A stretch of 31,048 nucleotides of DNA. Origin: Fusobacterium sp. (GTDB taxonomy: Bacteria; Fusobacteriota; Fusobacteriia; Fusobacteriales; Fusobacteriaceae). Below are positions 7,681-15,752 of the stretch, piece after piece. The position numbers were made by a program, and so were the translations under genes. Position 1 is the stretch's first letter; the number at the start of each line of letters is the position of its first letter. The stretch covers positions 1-31,048 of the forward strand of contig JAHHTB010000005.1 of the NCBI GenBank assembly GCA_020024855.1, written 5' to 3'. The notes below the pieces were generated by a model. It was not told the origin of the DNA, searched no databases, and saw nothing but the letters and a program-made list of their open reading frames with translations.

Positions 7681-8166
7681 ATGAAAGGGATAGATTATTT
7701 TGAACATGAATGCCTTGGTTATTTTATAATAAAGGAAAATGAAAATGGAATAAGTTCTATTACTCTTTCTGAAAAAAAGCCTAGAATAAATATTATAAAA
7801 AGTTGTGAAATAGAAAATTGTAAAAAACAACTTAGAGAATATCTTGCTGGAACTAGAAAAATATTTGATATAAAATTAGATATTCAAGGAAGTGAATTTA
7901 GAAAAAAAGCATGGAATGAACTTTTAAAAATTCCTTATGGTAAAACTATTTCATATGAGGAGCAAGCTATAAAAATGGGAAATCCTAAAGCTGCTAGAGC
8001 TGTTGGTCAAGCTAATGGTGATAACCCTATTCTTATAATAATCCCATGTCATAGAGTTATTGGAAAAAATAATTCTTTAAAAGGATTTAGTTCATTTGGA
8101 GGAATAAAAGTAAAAAAATATTTAATTGAACTAGAAAAAAATAATATATTAAGAAAGGAAAGATAA
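7681..8166 (+). CDS. Methylated-DNA--protein-cysteine methyltransferase (Ogt/MGMT type)
   Basis: 161 residues. The C-terminal half (about 70-155) carries the MGMT fold: SEFRKKAWNELLKIPYGKTISY, the recognition-helix region NPKAARAVGQANGDNP, and active-site IPCHRVIG with acceptor Cys123. The protein transfers methyl groups from O6-methylguanine (and O4-methylthymine) in DNA to this cysteine in a suicide reaction. The N-terminal 65 residues form the weakly conserved first domain. An AGAGGTGA site precedes the ATG. The stop codon abuts the ATG of the mutarotase-like gene, so the two are translationally linked. The position between dnaK and dnaJ is unusual. Confidence 0.93.
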   Translation: MKGIDYFEHECLGYFIIKENENGISSITLSEKKPRINIIKSCEIENCKKQLREYLAGTRKIFDIKLDIQGSEFRKKAWNELLKIPYGKTISYEEQAIKMGNPKAARAVGQANGDNPILIIIPCHRVIGKNNSLKGFSSFGGIKVKKYLIELEKNNILRKER

Positions 8167-9045
8167 ATGGAATATATATTAAAAAATGATTTTTTAGAGG
8201 TTAGAGTAAATAATTTTGGTTCTGAACTTACAGGAATAAAAGATTTAAAAACAAATGAAGAATATGTATGGCAAAAAGATCCTAAATTTTGGGCAAAATC
8301 TTCTCCTGTTTTATTTCCTTTTGTAGGAGCATTAAAAGATAATAAGTATTCTTATAAAGGTAAAATTTATGATTTTCCTTTTAAACATGGTTTTGCAAGA
8401 GATTATGAACATAAAGTTTTTGATAAAGGAGAAAATTTTATAGAATTTATTTTTAGTTCAAATGAAGAAACTAAGAAACTTTATCCTTTTGACTTTAATT
8501 TTTATATGAAATATATTTTAGATGGTAGAAAAGTTAAGATTGAATATAAAGTTGAAAATTTAGGAGATGAAGATATGTATTTCTCTCTTGGAGCACATCC
8601 TGCTTTTACGGCTCCTTTAAAAGATGGAATGGATTATTCAGATTATTATATTGAATTTGAAAAAGAAGAAAATGGAGATGCAAAAGTTTTAAACGGTGCT
8701 CTTATTGCAACAGGAAAAACAGAAAATATATTCAATGGAAAAATTTTTAGATTAAGTAAAGATAGATTTATAAATGATGCCATTATATTTGAAAAAACTA
8801 ACTCAAACGTAGTATACTTAAAGAATACGAAAAATAACAGAAAAATAGGATTTGAATATGATGGCTTTAGATATATAGCTTTCTGGAATGTTCCTGGTGC
8901 TGAATATGTATGTTTTGAACCTTGGAATGGAATTTCTGATTTTGATAATTGTTCAGGAAAACTTGAAGAAAAAGTAGGAATTGAAAAAATTGCTAAAAAA
9001 GAGATATATAAAAGAGCTATTGAAATTACTATTTTTGAGGTTTAA
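8167..9045 (+). CDS. Aldose 1-epimerase (mutarotase) family, LacX-like
   Basis: 292 residues across the full aldose 1-epimerase/galactose mutarotase-like beta-sandwich fold. Key segments are SSPVLFPFVGALKD, the FKHGFARD motif (about residue 74-81) with a conserved His, GAHPAF (about 143-148) with the second conserved His, and CFEPWNG near residue 257 with the general-base-type Glu. These suggest catalysis of alpha/beta anomer interconversion of a sugar, but members of the LacX branch often have unproven substrates. The ATG begins immediately after the stop of the methyltransferase gene, and dnaJ follows 22 bp downstream, so the three are probably on one transcript. Substrate unknown. Confidence 0.88.
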   Translation: MEYILKNDFLEVRVNNFGSELTGIKDLKTNEEYVWQKDPKFWAKSSPVLFPFVGALKDNKYSYKGKIYDFPFKHGFARDYEHKVFDKGENFIEFIFSSNEETKKLYPFDFNFYMKYILDGRKVKIEYKVENLGDEDMYFSLGAHPAFTAPLKDGMDYSDYYIEFEKEENGDAKVLNGALIATGKTENIFNGKIFRLSKDRFINDAIIFEKTNSNVVYLKNTKNNRKIGFEYDGFRYIAFWNVPGAEYVCFEPWNGISDFDNCSGKLEEKVGIEKIAKKEIYKRAIEITIFEV

Positions 9046-9067
9046 ATTTTAGTTTGGAGGAATAGAA

Positions 9068-10231
9068 ATGAGCAAAAAAGATTACTATGATCTTTTAGGA
9101 GTGGAAAAAACAGCTAGTGAAAATGATATAAAGAAAGCTTATAGAAAACTTGCTATGAAATATCACCCTGACAAATACAGTAATGCCACTGAAAAAGAAA
9201 AAAAAGAAGCTGAAGAAAAATTTAAAGAAGTAAATGAGGCATATCAAGTTCTTTCTGATGCAGATAAAAGAGCAAAGTATGATAGATTTGGACATGCTGC
9301 ATTTGAAAATGGTGGTTCTGGAGCTGGTGGATTTGGTGGTTTCGGTGGATTCGAAGGTTTTGGAAATGCTGAAGATATTTTCTCATCTTTCTTTGGAGGA
9401 GGAAGTCCTTTTGGTGGAGGAGGTTCTAGAAGAAGAGGACCTGAACCTGGGGCTGATTTAAGAGTTGATGTTACTCTTACTCTTGAAGAAGTTGCAAAAG
9501 GTGTTGAAAAAGAAATTAATTATAGAAGACAAGCAAAATGTAAAACTTGTAATGGATCTGGTGCAGAGCCTAATAGTAACATGAAAACTTGTGATAAATG
9601 TAATGGAACTGGAAAAATAAAAGTTACTCAAAGAACTGTTTTTGGAGATTTCCAAAGTGTTGATGAGTGCGACAAATGTAAAGGTAAAGGTAAAATTCCT
9701 GAAAAGAAATGTAAATCTTGTAATGGAACTGGACTTGAAAGAGAAACAGTTAAAAAGACAGTTAAAATTCCTATTGGTATAGAAGATGGTCAAAGATTAA
9801 GATTATCTGGAATGGGAGATGCAAGTACTGAAGGTGGACCTAACGGAGATTTATACATCTTCATTCATGTAAAAGATCACGATTTCTTTGTAAGACATGG
9901 AGATGATATAATCTGTGAAGTACCTATTACTTTTGCAAAAGCTACTCTTGGTGGAGAAGTTGATATTCCTACATTAAATGGTAAGAAAAGTATAAAAATA
10001 CCTGCTGGAACACAAAATGGAAAAGTATTTAGATTAAAAAATGCTGGAATAAATAATCCTAGAAGTTATCAAGGTGGAGATCAACTTGTAAAAATTATAA
10101 TTGAAGTGCCTACTAACCTTAATGAAACACAACAAGAACTTTTACAAAAATTTGATGAAAGCCTTAAAGATAAAAATTATAAAATGAATAAAAGTTTTTT
10201 AGAAAGATTTAAAGATTTTTTTAGAGGGTAA
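9068..10231 (+). CDS. dnaJ: Hsp40 co-chaperone DnaJ
   Basis: 387 residues, type I DnaJ. The J domain (about 3-70) contains the HPD motif in KYHPDKYSNAT. A Gly/Phe-rich linker (about 78-125) follows. The zinc-finger domain (about 145-225) has four CxxCxGxG repeats: CKTCNGSG, CDKCNGTG, CDKCKGKG and CKSCNGTG. The C-terminal substrate-binding domains follow. DnaJ delivers clients to DnaK and stimulates its ATPase. A TTTGGAGG ribosome site lies just upstream. In most relatives dnaJ directly follows dnaK; here two other genes and a hairpin separate them, so it may depend on read-through or an undetected internal promoter. Confidence 0.98.
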   Translation: MSKKDYYDLLGVEKTASENDIKKAYRKLAMKYHPDKYSNATEKEKKEAEEKFKEVNEAYQVLSDADKRAKYDRFGHAAFENGGSGAGGFGGFGGFEGFGNAEDIFSSFFGGGSPFGGGGSRRRGPEPGADLRVDVTLTLEEVAKGVEKEINYRRQAKCKTCNGSGAEPNSNMKTCDKCNGTGKIKVTQRTVFGDFQSVDECDKCKGKGKIPEKKCKSCNGTGLERETVKKTVKIPIGIEDGQRLRLSGMGDASTEGGPNGDLYIFIHVKDHDFFVRHGDDIICEVPITFAKATLGGEVDIPTLNGKKSIKIPAGTQNGKVFRLKNAGINNPRSYQGGDQLVKIIIEVPTNLNETQQELLQKFDESLKDKNYKMNKSFLERFKDFFRG

Positions 10232-10251
10232 TCTTAGAAATTAATCAATCA

Positions 10252-10280
10252 TTGAAAAATAATTTTACCTATGATATACT
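10252..10280 (+). promoter_or_regulatory. Promoter of yajC
   Basis: -35 TTGAAA (10252-10257) and -10 TATACT (10275-10280) with 17-bp spacing, in the gap between dnaJ and yajC. Confidence 0.75.
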
Positions 10281-10325
10281 TTAAATTGAATAAAACATAA
10301 TAGTTTTTAGGAGGAATGTAAAACC

Positions 10326-10595
10326 ATGAAAGAATTATTTACACAATACGGTACTGGTATAATGATCGTTGCTTGGATTGCTATCATTTATTTCTTTATG
10401 ATATTACCAAACAAAAAGAAACAAAAAAAACAAAAAGAAATGTTCGATTCTCTTAAAGAAGGAAATGAGATAGTTACTATTGGTGGAATTAAAGGAACTA
10501 TATCTTCTATCCAAGGAGATTACATCCAAATAAGAGTTGATAAAGGTGTTAATCTTACAGTAAGAAAATCTGCAGTAGCAGTAGTTTTAAAATAG
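10326..10595 (+). CDS. yajC: Sec translocon accessory protein YajC
   Basis: 89 residues. One N-terminal membrane segment (about 10-28) ends in the typical FFMILPNKKKQKKQKEM basic stretch, followed by a small cytosolic domain with SLKEGNEIVTIGGIKGTI and DKGVNLTVRKSAV, the YajC signature. YajC associates with SecDF and SecYEG in the inner membrane. No secD or secF gene adjoins it here, unlike the common yajC-secD-secF order. It has its own promoter and a strong terminator directly downstream, so it appears monocistronic. The AGGAGG site is 11 nt from the ATG. Confidence 0.95.
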   Translation: MKELFTQYGTGIMIVAWIAIIYFFMILPNKKKQKKQKEMFDSLKEGNEIVTIGGIKGTISSIQGDYIQIRVDKGVNLTVRKSAVAVVLK

Positions 10596-10608
10596 TTAAA
10601 TAAAAAAT

Positions 10609-10655
10609 TAAGAGGATAACTTAAATAATATATTTAACGTTGTCCTCTTTTTATA
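10609..10655 (+). terminator. Intrinsic terminator of yajC
   Basis: AAGAGGATAAC (10610-10620) pairs with GTTGTCCTCTT (10639-10649) with one T-G pair, the stem is extended inward by TTAAATA/TATTTAA, and the right arm runs into TTTTTAT. Confidence 0.88.
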
Positions 10656-10681
10656 ATTTATGGAATAATCAGGAGGATAAA

Positions 10682-11707
10682 ATGTACAAAAAAATACTCT
10701 CAATATTGCTATTTTTTTTAATAGCCATTCTTTCGTTTGGATCTGTGGTAGAAAAAGTAAGATTTAATGAATATCCTCCACAAATGGTTTTTGATTTAAG
10801 TCAAGATACTCCTGCTTATTCCACAGATTATGATGAGTATAATAGACTTTTATTTTTAGATATTGGAAATAATAGTTCTTCTCTTGATAAAACTCTAAAA
10901 AATGGACTTCCAAAATATATTGAAAAATTTCAAAGAGTTGACTATGGAACATCAAGTGGATTTTTTATAACTCTTAATAAAAATATTTTTCATAAAGTTT
11001 CTTTAAGAAAAAGTCCTAATAGAGTTGTTGTAGATTTTTCTAAAAATGCTCAAAATAAACAGTATACTGTTGTAATTGACCCAGGACATGGGGGAAAAGA
11101 TCCTGGAGCATCTGGTATAAATGGTACTAGAGAAAAAGATATTGCTCTTGCTGTGGGAAAATATTTAAGAGATGAACTAACAAAAGATTTTAATGTAGTT
11201 ATGACAAGAGATACTGATGAGTTTATAACTCTGACAAATAGAAGTAAAATTTCAAATGGTGTTGGTGCTGATCTTTTTATAAGTGTTCATATAAATTCGG
11301 CTGAAAGTTCAAAATTGAGTGGAATGGAAATATTTTATTTTTCTAAAAAATCTTCACCTTATGCTGAAAGAATTGCTGATTTTGAAAACAGTGTTGGTGC
11401 AAAATATGGTGAAGATACAAATAGTATTGTTCAAATAATGGGACAAATAGCATACAATAAAAACCAAGAAAAATCTATAAAATTAGCTGAAAATCTTAAT
11501 AAAGATTTGTCTGCTAGAATGAATATGAAAGATAGAGGAATACATGGAGCAAACTTTGCTGTTTTAAGAGGTATAAGTAGTCCTGGGATTCTTATAGAGC
11601 TTGGATTTATTAGAAATCCTGAAGATCACAGAAAAATGACAAACAAAATAAATCAAAAAATAATGGCTCAAAAAATAGCTGAACATGTTAGAAAATATTT
11701 TTATTAA
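10682..11707 (+). CDS. N-acetylmuramoyl-L-alanine amidase with AMIN domain (AmiC-like)
   Basis: 341 residues from ATG 10682, which follows AGGAGG (10671-10676); an in-frame upstream TTG at 10640 lies inside the yajC terminator and is rejected. The signal peptide (1 to about 19) is followed by an AMIN-type beta domain (about 22-120) that in relatives targets the enzyme to the septum or peptidoglycan. The amidase_3 domain (about 128-340) has VVIDPGHGGKDPGA (zinc ligand His136), TREKD (Glu151), SVHIN (His203) and LIELGF (catalytic Glu306). It cleaves the bond between MurNAc and L-Ala of the stem peptide, acting in the periplasm in daughter-cell separation. The GerMN gene follows 14 bp later. Confidence 0.93.
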   Translation: MYKKILSILLFFLIAILSFGSVVEKVRFNEYPPQMVFDLSQDTPAYSTDYDEYNRLLFLDIGNNSSSLDKTLKNGLPKYIEKFQRVDYGTSSGFFITLNKNIFHKVSLRKSPNRVVVDFSKNAQNKQYTVVIDPGHGGKDPGASGINGTREKDIALAVGKYLRDELTKDFNVVMTRDTDEFITLTNRSKISNGVGADLFISVHINSAESSKLSGMEIFYFSKKSSPYAERIADFENSVGAKYGEDTNSIVQIMGQIAYNKNQEKSIKLAENLNKDLSARMNMKDRGIHGANFAVLRGISSPGILIELGFIRNPEDHRKMTNKINQKIMAQKIAEHVRKYFY

Positions 11708-11721
11708 TTTAGGAGATAGTA

Positions 11722-12333
11722 ATGCTTAAAAATTTAAAAGAAAAAACTATAAAAGAAGATAATTTAGAAAATTTAAGTGAAAATAAAGAAAAAAATTCTA
11801 AAAGCACAAAAAGATATCTTAAACTTATTATTTTATGGGGGATTGTTATTGTTTTAGGAATTACAAATTATAGTGTAGAAAAAAGAACAAAGACAATAAA
11901 GACTGTTTTCACTAGAAGTGATGAAACTCCAAAAGAAGTTAATGATAAAATTTATATCTTCTATCCTCAAGATAATAAAATCATTAATATGGAAGTAATT
12001 ATTCCAAAGCTTAATTCAAAAGATGAACTTATTAATAAAACTATTATAGAAATTACTAAAAAACTTGAAGAAAATAATTTTATTCCATTTATTGAATCAA
12101 GCGAGATAAGTTATTATATCTCTAGTGATAAAATTTATTTGGATCTTCCTGAAAAGATTTTTAACAATGTAACAAATGCAAAAACAGAACTTCTTATTAT
12201 TTATTCTTTTGTAAATTCTCTTACAAATATTGATGGAATAGAAAATGTAAGAATACTAATAAACAATGCTGATCTTGAAAAAGTAAAATATGCTAATCTT
12301 TTAAAAGATTATAAATATACTAAAAATATTTAA
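11722..12333 (+). CDS. Membrane-anchored GerMN-domain protein
   Basis: 203 residues. A charged cytosolic N-terminus (1-31), one membrane segment (about 33-50) and an extracytoplasmic domain. Residues about 75-195 follow the GerMN pattern: KIYIFYPQDN, then KIYLDLPEKIF, then a helix with AKTELLIIYSFVNSLTNIDGI and VRILIN. GerMN domains occur in spore germination protein GerM and in envelope lipoproteins and are thought to interact with the cell wall. No spore genes are visible here, and the direct link to the amidase gene 14 bp upstream suggests a peptidoglycan role. Function is inferred from context only. Confidence 0.75.
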   Translation: MLKNLKEKTIKEDNLENLSENKEKNSKSTKRYLKLIILWGIVIVLGITNYSVEKRTKTIKTVFTRSDETPKEVNDKIYIFYPQDNKIINMEVIIPKLNSKDELINKTIIEITKKLEENNFIPFIESSEISYYISSDKIYLDLPEKIFNNVTNAKTELLIIYSFVNSLTNIDGIENVRILINNADLEKVKYANLLKDYKYTKNI

Positions 12334-12340
12334 AAGCTAT

Positions 12341-12425
12341 AAAGCCAAGGAATAAAGATTTCTATATAAAAATATCAGCTATCTTTTATGCAAATATTTT
12401 TATCTTGAAATTTTATCTTGGCTTT
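12341..12425 (+). terminator. Long multi-segment hairpin ending in T run
   Basis: Outer stem AAAGCCAAG (12341-12349) with CTTGGCTTT (12417-12425), a middle A/T stem with a bulge, and an inner perfect stem ATAAAAATAT with ATATTTTTAT. The right arm continues into a T7 run. It probably terminates the amidase-GerMN transcript, though it is much longer than needed. Confidence 0.7.
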
Positions 12426-12445
12426 TTTTATGAAAAGGAGAAAAA

Positions 12446-13015
12446 ATGAATATAGATAATTTAAGAGAAAAAGTAAAAGAAAAACTTTCTCCAAAAAGAT
12501 TTAAACATGTTCTTGGTGTTGAAGAAATGTGTGTAATTCTTGCTAAAAAATATGGAGAAGATATTAATAAAGCAAGAATTTCTGCTCTTTTACATGATTA
12601 TATGAAAGAGACAAATATAGAAATTCTTAAAAATATGTGTAAAGATGTGCCAGAGATAAAAGGATATGAAACTCTTTTAGAAATCTTACATGGATTTGCT
12701 GGAGCAATGATTGCTGAAAAAGAATTTAATATCACTGATAATGATATTTTAAATGCAATAAAGTATCATACTATTGGTAGGGAAAATATGAGTCTTCTCG
12801 AAAAAATAGTATATATTGGTGATGCTATTGAAATGAATAGAGATTATCCTCATGTTGATGAAATAAGAAATGAAGTAATGAGAGATTTAAATTCTGGAAT
12901 TATTATGGAAGTTAATAGAAAAACAGAATATTTAAAAGAAAAAGGTGGTATAATACATATAGATACTATTAAGATGAGAGATAGCCTTATAAGAGAGAAG
13001 GAGATGAGAAAATGA
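12446..13015 (+). CDS. yqeK: HD-domain hydrolase, YqeK family (Ap4A hydrolase)
   Basis: 189 residues. The HD-superfamily metal set is visible: His21 (RFKHVLGV), His50-Asp51 (LLHDYMK), His82 (LHGFAGA), His108 (KYHTIG) and Asp126 (YIGDAIEMNRDYP). This spacing and the GDAIEMNRDYP stretch are typical of YqeK, a symmetrical diadenosine tetraphosphate hydrolase producing ADP. In Firmicutes yqeK usually lies in a nadD-yqeK-rsfS group; here it instead precedes rnr and overlaps it by 4 bp (ATGA). A ribosome site AAAAGGAG precedes the start. The family call is strong; enzymatic activity is inferred from relatives. Confidence 0.9.
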   Translation: MNIDNLREKVKEKLSPKRFKHVLGVEEMCVILAKKYGEDINKARISALLHDYMKETNIEILKNMCKDVPEIKGYETLLEILHGFAGAMIAEKEFNITDNDILNAIKYHTIGRENMSLLEKIVYIGDAIEMNRDYPHVDEIRNEVMRDLNSGIIMEVNRKTEYLKEKGGIIHIDTIKMRDSLIREKEMRK

Positions 13016-15141
13016 ACATAGAAAAAGATTTAAAGACAATAAAGGAATATTTAAATGAAAGAAAAAAATCTTTGGCACTTGATGAAATTTACAGTATATT
13101 AAGCTGGTCTCCTAAATTTAAAAAAGAAAATAAAATAATTATTGAATCATGGGTTGAAAGTGGAGAACTTGTAAAAAATAATAAAGGAAGATATAACACA
13201 CCTGAAAATGTTGGAATTGTTAAAGGTGTATTTTCTGTTGTAAAAAATAAATTTGCTTTTGTTGATACTGAAACAGAAGGAATATTTATACCAAGAAGAG
13301 ATTTTAATGGAGCTTTAAATGGAGATACTGTTCTTGTAAAAATAACAGAAAATAATCTTCAAAAAGGGAAGAAAGAGGGAGAAATTTATAAAATTTTAAA
13401 AAGAGAAAAAGATACTGTTGTGGGAATTCTTTCAAAGAAAAAAGATTTTGGATTTGTTGTACCTACACATTCTTTTGGACAAGATATATATATCCCTAAA
13501 AAATTCTTAAAAATGGCTCAAGATGGAGATTTAGTTCTTGTAAAAATAGATTTCTGGGGAGATAAAACTAGAAAACCAGAGGGAAAAATTATTGAAAAAT
13601 TAGGAAATCCTTTAGATAGTGATGTTATGATTGAAGCTCTAATAAAAAGAACTGGATTAAATCCAGAGTTTCCAGAGGAAGTTTTAAGAGAAGCGAAAAG
13701 TATTAAACAAACTATCTCATCAGAAGAACTTCAAGGAAGAAAAGATTTAAGAAATCTACCAATTATTACAATAGATGGTGCTGATGCAAAAGATCTTGAT
13801 GATGCTGTTTATGTTGAAAAATTAAAAAATGGAAATTATAGACTTATAGTTAGTATTGCTGATGTAAGTTACTACATAAAAGAGGGATCTCAATTAGATA
13901 AAGAGGCATTAAAAAGAGGAAACTCTGTTTACTTAGTTGATAGAGTTCTTCCTATGTTACCAAAAGAAATTTCAAATGGAATTTGTTCTTTAAATCCAAA
14001 TGAAGATAAATTGACTTTTACTTGTGATATGGAAATTGCTCCTGATGGAAAAGTTGTTTCAGCTGACACTTATAAATCAGTAATTAAAACAGCTTTCCGT
14101 ATGACTTATGATAATGTTAATAAAATTTTTGAAGGTGATGAAGAGATCACAAAACAATATGAAAGTATAAAAGATATGTGCTTTACTATGCTTGAACTTT
14201 CAAAAATAATAAGAGATATAAAATATAAAAGAGGAAGTATTGATTTTGATCTTCCTGAAATTCAAGTTGTTCTTGATGAAAATAAAAAAGTAAAATATTT
14301 AAGAAGAAGAGATAGAGGAGAAGCTGAAAGAGTTATTGAGGACTTTATGATTGAAGCAAATGAAGCTGTTGCTGAGAAACTTTTCTGGCTTGAAATTCCT
14401 AGTATTTATAGAACACATGAAAAACCAGATAGTGAAAGAATTGAAACTCTTAATGAAGTTTTAGGAAAATTTGGATATAGAATCCATTCTGCTGAAGGAA
14501 TTCATCCTAAAAAATTCCAAGCAATAATAGAAGATTCTAAAGATAAAGGTTTAAGCCTTATCGTACATAAGATGATACTGATGGCACTAAAACAAGCTAG
14601 ATATACTCCAGAAAATGTTGGACATTTTGGTCTTGCTTCTAGTTATTACACACATTTTACTTCTCCTATAAGAAGATATTCAGATCTTATGATTCATAGA
14701 ATTTTAGGTTCTGTTCTTCATGGATATCCAAAAGAAAAATATATTAAAAAATTGGAAGAAAGTCTTGGAAGTATTTGTTTAGCAATTTCTAAAACAGAAA
14801 GAGATGCTATGAAAGCTGAAGAAGAAAGTGTTAAAATTAAAGTTGTTGAATATATGCTTGATAAAGTTGGAGAAGTTTTTCAAGCAACTATTACAGGATT
14901 TAGTAATAGAAAAGTATTTATTGAAACAGATGAACTTGTAGAATGTATGTGGGACGTAACAAATTCACCTCATTATTATGAATTTGATGAAACAAATTAT
15001 ACAATGGTTGATAAGGATAATGGAGCTGTGTATAATCTTGGAGATAAGCTTGATGTTATTGTTGTAAGAGCAGATATGGCAGAACTTGAAATTGAAGTTG
15101 CTCCATATTCAGAAGAATTTATGACTGGATTAAGAAAATAA
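13012..15141 (+). CDS. rnr: Ribonuclease R
   Basis: 709 residues in the RNase R order: N-terminal helix-turn-helix (about 1-65), two cold-shock domains (about 68-195), the RNB catalytic domain (about 245-570) with IDGADAKDLDDAVYVE containing the metal-binding aspartates (Asp255, 261, 263, 264), and a C-terminal S1 domain (about 620-705). It degrades structured RNA 3' to 5' processively. The highly basic C-terminal tail of the E. coli enzyme is absent. The start overlaps the yqeK stop, so translation is coupled. RNase R works with SmpB and tmRNA to destroy non-stop mRNA, and both are encoded just downstream. Confidence 0.96.
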   Translation: MNIEKDLKTIKEYLNERKKSLALDEIYSILSWSPKFKKENKIIIESWVESGELVKNNKGRYNTPENVGIVKGVFSVVKNKFAFVDTETEGIFIPRRDFNGALNGDTVLVKITENNLQKGKKEGEIYKILKREKDTVVGILSKKKDFGFVVPTHSFGQDIYIPKKFLKMAQDGDLVLVKIDFWGDKTRKPEGKIIEKLGNPLDSDVMIEALIKRTGLNPEFPEEVLREAKSIKQTISSEELQGRKDLRNLPIITIDGADAKDLDDAVYVEKLKNGNYRLIVSIADVSYYIKEGSQLDKEALKRGNSVYLVDRVLPMLPKEISNGICSLNPNEDKLTFTCDMEIAPDGKVVSADTYKSVIKTAFRMTYDNVNKIFEGDEEITKQYESIKDMCFTMLELSKIIRDIKYKRGSIDFDLPEIQVVLDENKKVKYLRRRDRGEAERVIEDFMIEANEAVAEKLFWLEIPSIYRTHEKPDSERIETLNEVLGKFGYRIHSAEGIHPKKFQAIIEDSKDKGLSLIVHKMILMALKQARYTPENVGHFGLASSYYTHFTSPIRRYSDLMIHRILGSVLHGYPKEKYIKKLEESLGSICLAISKTERDAMKAEEESVKIKVVEYMLDKVGEVFQATITGFSNRKVFIETDELVECMWDVTNSPHYYEFDETNYTMVDKDNGAVYNLGDKLDVIVVRADMAELEIEVAPYSEEFMTGLRK

Positions 15142-15169
15142 ATTAGCCTTGGCAGGGGAGTTTTATTTA

Positions 15170-15223
15170 AAAGATAATCAAAAGAAAATAAGATAATTTT
15201 ATCTTATTTTCTTAATTATCTTT
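15170..15223. repeat. Long A/T-rich inverted repeat between rnr and smpB
   Basis: AAAGATAA (15170-15177) pairs with TTATCTTT (15216-15223), and a 15-bp inner stem (15182-15196 with 15199-15213) is perfect with a 2-nt loop. There is no T run after it, so it is not a classical terminator for either strand; it could be an RNA-stability or processing structure. Confidence 0.6.
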
Positions 15224-15253
15224 CACCCTTTAAAATATATTTGTGGAGGAAAC

Positions 15254-15694
15254 ATGATATTAGCAAATAATAAAAAAGCATACTTTGATTATTTTGTAGA
15301 GGATACTATTGAAGCTGGAATTGAGCTTGTTGGTAGTGAAGTAAAATCTGCAAAAGCTGGAAAAGTTAGTATAAAAGAAGCCTTTGTTAGAATAATAAAT
15401 GGAGAGGTTTTTATTATGGGAATGTCAATAGTTCCATGGCAATTTGGAAGTGTATATAATCCTGAAGAAAAAAGAGTAAGAAAACTTCTTCTTAATAAAA
15501 AAGAAATTAAAAAATTTCATGAAAAAGTAACTCAAAAAGGATATACTATAGTTCCTCTTAACGTTCATTTATCTAAAGGATATGTGAAAGTTGATATTGC
15601 CCTTGGTAGAGGTAAAAAAGCTTATGACAAAAGAGAAAGTATTGCTAAAAAAGATCAAAAAAGAGATATGGATAGATTATTAAAAGCTAGATAA
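15254..15694 (+). CDS. smpB: SsrA-binding protein SmpB
   Basis: 146 residues, near the usual length. Family landmarks are AYFDYFVEDTIEAGIELVGSE, VKSAKAGKVSIKEAFV, and the basic C-terminal tail GRGKKAYDKRESIAKKDQKRD that folds into the empty mRNA channel of the stalled ribosome. SmpB binds the tRNA-like part of tmRNA and is required for trans-translation. A TGGAGG site precedes the ATG. It lies immediately upstream of ssrA, the common arrangement, with the ssrA promoter starting about 4 bp after the smpB stop. Confidence 0.97.
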   Translation: MILANNKKAYFDYFVEDTIEAGIELVGSEVKSAKAGKVSIKEAFVRIINGEVFIMGMSIVPWQFGSVYNPEEKRVRKLLLNKKEIKKFHEKVTQKGYTIVPLNVHLSKGYVKVDIALGRGKKAYDKRESIAKKDQKRDMDRLLKAR

Positions 15695-15698
15695 AATA

Positions 15699-15727
15699 TT
15701 GCTTAAATAAAAAAGAAATGTTATAAT
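15699..15727 (+). promoter_or_regulatory. Promoter of ssrA
   Basis: -35 TTGCTT (15699-15704) and -10 TATAAT (15722-15727) with 17-bp spacing. The predicted transcription start near 15734 leaves a 5' extension of about 20 nt that RNase P would remove. Confidence 0.75.
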
Positions 15728-15752
15728 ATAATGCAATAAAAAATTGAATATT

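Noticed and set aside
9234..9461. 75-residue frame overlapping dnaJ in another frame
   Set aside because: It is a shadow of the Gly/Phe-rich coding region, without its own ribosome site.
10316..10321. ATG-TAA minimal frame between the ribosome site and yajC start
   Set aside because: It is only one base from the AGGAGG, too close for initiation; most likely chance.
10640..10681. Upstream TTG start extending the amidase by 14 residues
   Set aside because: It falls inside the yajC terminator stem. ATG 10682 follows an AGGAGG site and begins a proper signal peptide.
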